This document shows, piece by piece, positions 7,962 through 12,019 of a DNA stretch of 12,019 nucleotides (within the stretch, counting starts at the first letter, position 1; every line of letters starts with the position of its first letter). The DNA is from an uncultured Porphyromonadaceae bacterium (GTDB lineage Bacteria > Bacteroidota > Bacteroidia > Bacteroidales > Muribaculaceae). The translations under genes were made by a program, and so were the position numbers. A model generated the notes under the pieces. The model did no database searches. It had not been told where the DNA came from and was given only the letters and a program-made list of their open reading frames with translations. The DNA lies in assembly GCA_905193995.1 (NCBI GenBank), contig CAJJQT010000030.1:1-12019 (forward strand). The letters run 5' to 3'.

Positions 7962-7994
7962 ATCCAACATACATTTATCACTGTGAAAGATTCT

Positions 7995-9275
7995 ATGAAA
8001 GTCGACATTCTCCTGGGCCTCCAATGGGGCGATGAAGGTAAAGGCAAGGTAGTGGACGTGCTGACACCCCGCTACGACATCGTGGCCCGCTTCCAGGGCG
8101 GTCCCAACGCCGGACACACCCTCGAATTCGATGGCCACAAGGTAGTGCTTCGCTCGATTCCATCGGGCGTGTTCCAAGGCAACGTCAACGTCATCGGCAA
8201 CGGCGTCGTACTCGATCCGGTCCTGTTCATGAACGAGGCCAGAGAACTCATCGGCGCAGGCACCGACCTGCACAGGATTCTGAAAATCTCGCGCAAGGCG
8301 CACCTCATACTGCCCTCGCACCGCCTACTTGATGCCGCCTCCGAGGCCGCCAAGGGCTCCGGCAAGATCGGCACCACCGGCAAGGGCATCGGCCCCACGT
8401 ACACCGACAAGATATCCCGCTCAGGCCTGCGCGTGGGCGACCTCGAGTCACCCGACTTCGACCGGCGCCTCGACGCCGCCATCGCACGCCACGTCAAGAC
8501 CATCCGCGACATGGGCGTGGCTGTCGACACCGACGCGCTCGCGCGCCTCACCGACGAGTGGAAGCAGGCCGCCGCGTTCCTGCGCACCTTCGAGCTCATC
8601 GACTCGGAGCACTTCGTCAACAAGGCGCTCGATGCCGGCCGCAAAGTCCTCTGCGAGGGCGCACAGGGTACCATGCTCGACGTCGATTTCGGATCGTACC
8701 CGTTCGTAACATCATCCAACACCGTTGCGGCCGGCGCCTGCACCGGCCTGGGCGTAGCCCCCAACCGCATAGGCGACGTCTATGGTATCTTCAAGGCCTA
8801 CTGCACCCGCGTGGGCAGCGGACCATTCCCAACCGAGCTCTTCGACGAGGACGGCCGCCGCATGCGCGACATCGGCCACGAATACGGAGCTGTCACCGGC
8901 CGCGAGCGACGCTGCGGCTGGATCGATCTTGTAGCCCTCCGCTATGCCGTGATGATCAACGGTGTAACCCGGCTGATCATGATGAAGAGCGATGTCCTCG
9001 ATTCCTTCGACACCGTCAAGGCCTGCACCGCCTACCGGATCGGCGACACGGTCACCACCGACTTCCCCTTCTCGCTCGAGACGCCAGGCGCAGAACCCCA
9101 ACCCGTCTATACCGAGCTCCCCGGCTGGAAAACCGACCTGACGGCCGTAAATTCACCCGAGGAGTTCCCGCAGGCGTTCAGGGACTACATCAGCTTCATC
9201 GAGCGCGAACTCGGCGTCCCCGTCACCATCGTGTCCGTCGGCCCCGACCGCTCGCAGACCATCGAAATAAAGTAA
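7995..9275 (+). CDS. purA: Adenylosuccinate synthase
   Basis: The enzyme joins IMP and aspartate using GTP to form adenylosuccinate, the first committed step from IMP to AMP, in the cytoplasm. From ATG at 7995 it has 426 residues, normal for the family. The N-terminus MKVDILLGLQWGDEGKGKVV carries the GDEGKGK nucleotide loop (12-18) with catalytic Asp13, and GGPNAGHT supplies His41. Further signatures are GTTGKGIGPTYTDKISR, EGAQGTMLDVDFGSYPFVTS and GRERRCGWIDLVALRYA. The guanine-binding position shows KSDVLD, and the tail has VGPDRSQTI. An in-frame GTG at 7983 would add only four residues (MKDS); the ATG matches where homologues begin, so I prefer it. It follows the fur-like gene by 33 bases and precedes the DUF1015 gene by 24, so the three are likely co-transcribed. 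Confidence 0.97.
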   Translation: MKVDILLGLQWGDEGKGKVVDVLTPRYDIVARFQGGPNAGHTLEFDGHKVVLRSIPSGVFQGNVNVIGNGVVLDPVLFMNEARELIGAGTDLHRILKISRKAHLILPSHRLLDAASEAAKGSGKIGTTGKGIGPTYTDKISRSGLRVGDLESPDFDRRLDAAIARHVKTIRDMGVAVDTDALARLTDEWKQAAAFLRTFELIDSEHFVNKALDAGRKVLCEGAQGTMLDVDFGSYPFVTSSNTVAAGACTGLGVAPNRIGDVYGIFKAYCTRVGSGPFPTELFDEDGRRMRDIGHEYGAVTGRERRCGWIDLVALRYAVMINGVTRLIMMKSDVLDSFDTVKACTAYRIGDTVTTDFPFSLETPGAEPQPVYTELPGWKTDLTAVNSPEEFPQAFRDYISFIERELGVPVTIVSVGPDRSQTIEIK

Positions 9276-9299
9276 AATCACCTTTTTCCCCTCAACTAT

Positions 9300-10544
9300 A
9301 TGGCAATTGTCAAACCTTTCAGGGGCGTCCGTCCGCCCCGCGACCTGGTCGAGCAGGTAGCTTCGCGACCCTACGACGTGCTCAACTCCGAGGAAGCCCG
9401 CGCCGAAGCCGCCGGAAATCCACGTTCGCTCTACCATATAATCAAGCCGGAAATCGACTTCGAGCCCGGCACCGACGAGCACGACGCCCGAGTCTACGAC
9501 AAGGCTGTCGAGAACTTCCGGGCCTTCCAGCACAACGGCTGGCTCGTGCAGGACGACCGCGAGCACTATTATATATATGCCCAGACCATGAACGGCCACA
9601 CCCAGTACGGCATCGTCGTGGCCGCAAACGTGGCTGACTATCTCAACGGCGTCATCAAGAAGCACGAGCTCACCCGCCGCGACAAGGAGGAGGACCGCAT
9701 GAAACACGTACGCGTACAGAACGCAAACATCGAGCCGGTGTTCTTCGCCTTCCCCGACAACAAGGCCCTGCAGGAGATCATCGACCGCGTCACCGCCGGC
9801 GAGCCCGAATACGACTTCATCGCCCCCGACGGCTTCGGCCACACATTCTGGGTCATCGACGACGACGCAACCATTGCCCGCATCACCGAGGAATTCGCCC
9901 GCATCCCATACCTCTACATAGCCGACGGCCATCACCGCACGGCTGCCGCTGCCCTTGTCGGCAACGAGAAAGCGCGACTCAACCCCGACCACCGCGGCGA
10001 CGAGGAGTACAACTACTTCCTGGCCGTGGCATTCCCCGCCTCGCACCTGCGCATCATCGACTACAACCGCCTGGTCAAGGATCTCAACGGTCTGTCGCCA
10101 GCCGAATTCCTCGAGAAACTCGAATTCAATTTCATCGTCCGCGACATGGGCACCGTGCCCTACCGTCCCGACCGACTACACAACTTCTCGCTCTACCTCG
10201 AGGGCCGCTGGTACTCGCTCACAGCCCGCGAAGGCACCTACAACGACAGCGACCCCATCGGAGTGCTCGACGTCACCATCTCGTCCGACCTCATCCTGCG
10301 CGACATCCTCGGCATCACCGACCTGCGCTCCGACAAGCGCATCGACTTCGTCGGCGGTATCCGCGGGCTCGGGGAACTCAGCCGCCGCGTCGACTCAGGC
10401 GAGATGGCTGCGGCGCTCGCCCTCTTTCCCGTGTCGATGAAACAGCTGATGGACATCGCCGACTCCGGCAACATCATGCCTCCAAAGACCACCTGGTTCG
10501 AGCCCAAGCTCCGCTCAGGACTTGTGATCCACAAACTCGACTGA
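9300..10544 (+). CDS. DUF1015 family protein
   Basis: This 414-residue protein fits DUF1015 along its whole length. The N-terminus MAIVKPFRGVRPPRDLVEQV leads into SRPYDVLNSEEA and a LYHIIKPE motif. KKHELTRRDKEEDR follows at 120-133 and NANIEPVFFAFPD near 141-153. IADGHHRTAAA sits at 207-217, and NYFLAVAFPASHLRIIDYNR comes after. No signal peptide or membrane segment is visible, so it is probably cytoplasmic. The function is not established. The D-G-H-H-R motif resembles the phosphate-binding signature of ParB/sulfiredoxin-fold proteins, some of which are serine kinases, and in Bacteroides, as I recall, a DUF1015 gene sits next to serC-serA. A role in amino-acid or phosphate metabolism is a guess from those facts. 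Here it lies between purA (24 bases) and trpS (33 bases). Confidence 0.9.
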   Translation: MAIVKPFRGVRPPRDLVEQVASRPYDVLNSEEARAEAAGNPRSLYHIIKPEIDFEPGTDEHDARVYDKAVENFRAFQHNGWLVQDDREHYYIYAQTMNGHTQYGIVVAANVADYLNGVIKKHELTRRDKEEDRMKHVRVQNANIEPVFFAFPDNKALQEIIDRVTAGEPEYDFIAPDGFGHTFWVIDDDATIARITEEFARIPYLYIADGHHRTAAAALVGNEKARLNPDHRGDEEYNYFLAVAFPASHLRIIDYNRLVKDLNGLSPAEFLEKLEFNFIVRDMGTVPYRPDRLHNFSLYLEGRWYSLTAREGTYNDSDPIGVLDVTISSDLILRDILGITDLRSDKRIDFVGGIRGLGELSRRVDSGEMAAALALFPVSMKQLMDIADSGNIMPPKTTWFEPKLRSGLVIHKLD

Positions 10545-10577
10545 AAAATCCACCGAACTCATACATAACACACATAA

Positions 10578-11660
10578 ATGTCTGAAAACAAGAAAGAAAT
10601 AGTACTCAGCGGTATACGCCCCACCGGAAAGCTGCACCTGGGCAACTACTTCGGCGCCCTGCGCAAATTCGTCAGGATCCAGGACGACTACGACTGCAAC
10701 TTCTTCATAGCCGACCTCCACGCGCTAACCACCGCCACTGATCCCGAGGCTCTCCACACGAGCGTCAAGGGCGTGCTGGCCGAATACCTCGCCGCCGGCA
10801 TTGACCCGGAGAAGGCAACCATCTTCGTACAGAGCGACATCCCCGAGATTTCGGAGATGTATCTGCTGCTCAACATGCACGTCGGCATCGGCGAGCTCAT
10901 GCGCACTGCCGCCTTCAAGGACAAGGCTCGCAAGTGCCTCGGCATCAAGGCTCCCGACAATGAAGCCGACGACACCGACGAAGCCTTCGAGCACCAGATC
11001 ATCGGCGCCGAGACCAACAAGCGCGTCAACGCCGGCCTGCTCACCTACCCGACCCTGATGGCCGTCGACATCCTAATCCAGAAGGCTACCAAGGTACCCG
11101 TAGGCAAGGACCAGCTGCAGCATCTCGAGCTCACGCGCCGATTCGCGCGCCGCTTCAACTCGTTCTACGGCGTCGATCTCTTCCCCGAACCCACCGACTT
11201 CGAATTCGGCGGCGGTCCCGTCAAGGTTCCCGGCCTCGACGGCTCCGGCAAGATGGGCAAGAGCTAGGGCAACTGCATCTACCTCACCGACGATCCGAAG
11301 GTTCTGCGCAAGAAGGTAATGCGCGCCACCACCGACGAAGGGCCCAAGGAACCGAACTCGCCCATGAGCCTGCCCGTCGCCAACCTCTTCACCCTGCTCG
11401 AACTCATCTCTACGCCCGATGTAGTCGAGCATTTCCGCAGCGCCTACGCCGACTGCTCCATCCGCTACGGCGACCTCAAGAAGCAGCTCGCCGAGGATAT
11501 TCTCAACATCACCAACCCCATACGTGAGCGCGTCAACGACATCCTCGCCGACGAGAACTATCTGCGCCGCGTCGTGGCGCAGGGCGCCGAAAAGGCCCGC
11601 GCACGCGCCGCCGACACCCTCGCCGAGGTGCGCCACATCATGGGCATACGTCCGATCTGA
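10578..11660 (+). CDS. trpS: Tryptophanyl-tRNA synthetase interrupted by one in-frame TAG
   Basis: The class I enzyme charges tRNA-Trp and is essential. The HIGH-type motif is TGKLHLGNYFGAL with HLGN at 20-23; AGLLTYPTLMAVDIL (151-165) and VGKDQLQHLELTRRFARRFN (174-193) are TrpRS signatures. An acidic segment around 118-146 makes it longer than the E. coli enzyme. The catalytic loop GSGKMGKS ends at residue 229, and codon 230 is TAG (11265-11267) where homologues have Glu (KMSKSEGN). The frame then continues unchanged with GNCIYLTDDPKVLRKKVMRA and a normal C-terminal domain to the TGA at 11658-11660. Full length is 360 residues if TAG is read. Without readthrough the products are a 229-residue fragment and possibly a 113-residue restart from ATG at 11319. 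A single G-to-T change in GAG explains it. The stop overlaps the next ATG. Confidence 0.9.
11265..11267 (+). other. In-frame amber codon directly after the KMSKS-type loop of trpS
   Basis: The codons read AAG ATG GGC AAG AGC TAG GGC AAC TGC ATC TAC, giving KMGKS, stop, GNCIY. The conserved family sequence has Glu at this place. No shift of frame is needed on either side. The nine complete gene ends in the window use TAA (three) or TGA (six); none uses TAG. TAG followed by GGC is not one of the well-known strong readthrough contexts. Confidence 0.9.
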
Positions 11661-12019
11661 TGAAATCCCTCCTGAAAATCACTCTCGCCGTCGCCGCTTC
11701 TCTCGGAGCTGCGGCGGCGTTTTCGTCGGTGTCTCAAGCAGCCAACGACGTCTATGACCGCCACGGCGTCATGGTCCGCCACGACATCGACTGCCCGGTC
11801 ATCTACCTTGTCTTCTCGGCCGACTCCATGTTCGAGGGCGCGCCGGTTGCCCTGAAGGCTCTCGACAGCCGCGGAATCCTCGGCAACTTCTTCTTCACCG
11901 GCAACTTCCTCGAGAGGCCCGAGAACGCTCCGGTCATCCGCCGCATCATCCGGGGCGGGCACTACGTAGGAGGCCACTCGCACCGCCATCTGCTGCTGGC
12001 AGACTGGGACGATGACCGC
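11660..12019 (+). CDS. Secreted polysaccharide-deacetylase-like protein, N-terminal part (cut by window edge)
   Basis: ATG at 11660 overlaps the trpS stop by one base (TGATG), and 120 codons are present before the window ends. The start MKSLLKITLAVAASLGAAAA with a following SSVSQA is a clear signal peptide, so the product is exported. The mature part shows VIYLVFSADSMFEGAPVALK, then GILGNFFFTGNFLE, then a helix PVIRRIIRGGHYVGGHSHRH. These correspond to the first three NodB/CE4 deacetylase blocks. GNFFFTGNFL and GHYVGGHSxxH are well kept, and HSHRH provides the metal-binding histidines. The first motif, normally TFDDG, is changed to FSADS, so the catalytic base may be missing or supplied otherwise. 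This divergent form occurs, as I recall, in Bacteroidales homologues. The substrate is unknown; cell-envelope or dietary glycans are possible. Confidence 0.83.
   Translation, partial: MKSLLKITLAVAASLGAAAAFSSVSQAANDVYDRHGVMVRHDIDCPVIYLVFSADSMFEGAPVALKALDSRGILGNFFFTGNFLERPENAPVIRRIIRGGHYVGGHSHRHLLLADWDDDR

Noticed and set aside
7970..7978. Possible -7 box TACATTTAT before purA
   Set aside because: It lacks the conserved G of TAnnTTTG and has no visible -33 partner; purA is adequately explained by co-transcription with the fur-like gene.
7983..7994. GTG at 7983 as the purA start
   Set aside because: It adds only four residues ahead of MKVDILLGLQWGDEG, which is where PurA homologues begin; the ATG at 7995 is preferred.
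10545..10577. T-box or Trp leader regulating trpS
   Set aside because: The 33-base gap after the DUF1015 gene is too short for such an element and contains no hairpin or Trp-codon leader.
11265..11267. Pyrrolysine at the trpS TAG
   Set aside because: Bacteroidetes are not known to carry pyrrolysine genes, and the position is a family Glu rather than a site where pyrrolysine is used.
11240..11340. Programmed frameshift or sequencing indel in trpS
   Set aside because: The frame is identical before and after the TAG, so a single substitution explains the interruption.

Overview
The window looks like chromosomal DNA of a high-GC member of the Bacteroidales, most like the Muribaculaceae. Coding regions are GC-rich and intergenic spacers are AT-rich. 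Shine-Dalgarno sequences are mostly absent, and two spacers carry Bacteroidetes-type -7 boxes (TAnnTTTGY). Recognisable proteins (MoxR/DUF58 pair, PG0541-family protein next to an RND pump, KMGKS-type TrpRS, divergent polysaccharide deacetylase) fit that order. Species-level placement is not possible by eye.

Left part, minus strand: a DUF58 protein cut by the window edge (1-137) follows a MoxR AAA+ ATPase (150-1145), with an AT-rich promoter spacer upstream (1146-1313). Next is a four-gene tripartite efflux operon transcribed leftward from about 7320: an outer-membrane TolC-like channel (5852-7285), a lipoprotein periplasmic adaptor (4806-5831), an inner-membrane HAE1-type RND pump (1607-4753), and a small P-II-like PG0541-family protein (1314-1610) whose ATG overlaps the pump's stop codon.

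Right part, plus strand, divergent from the efflux operon: a Fur-family regulator (7479-7961, GTG start), purA (7995-9275), a DUF1015 protein (9300-10544), trpS (10578-11660) and the start of a secreted polysaccharide-deacetylase-like protein (11660 to the edge). Spacers are 24-33 bases and the last two genes overlap by one base, so this is probably one transcription unit mixing purine synthesis, tRNA charging and envelope functions.

The most striking observation is an in-frame TAG at 11265-11267 inside trpS. It falls exactly where the family has Glu, directly after the KMSKS-type catalytic loop (here KMGKS). The reading frame on both sides is intact and conserved, so this is one clean amber codon in an essential gene, with no frameshift or decay. 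None of the nine gene ends visible here uses TAG as the stop. Recoding or readthrough, a recent point mutation, or a sequencing/assembly error remain open. Other points: a heptapeptide duplicated in the RND pump with every degenerate codon changed, a Fur-family protein that kept its structural zinc cysteines but lost the usual metal-sensing histidines, and a promoter box placed so close to the fur-like GTG that its mRNA may be leaderless.
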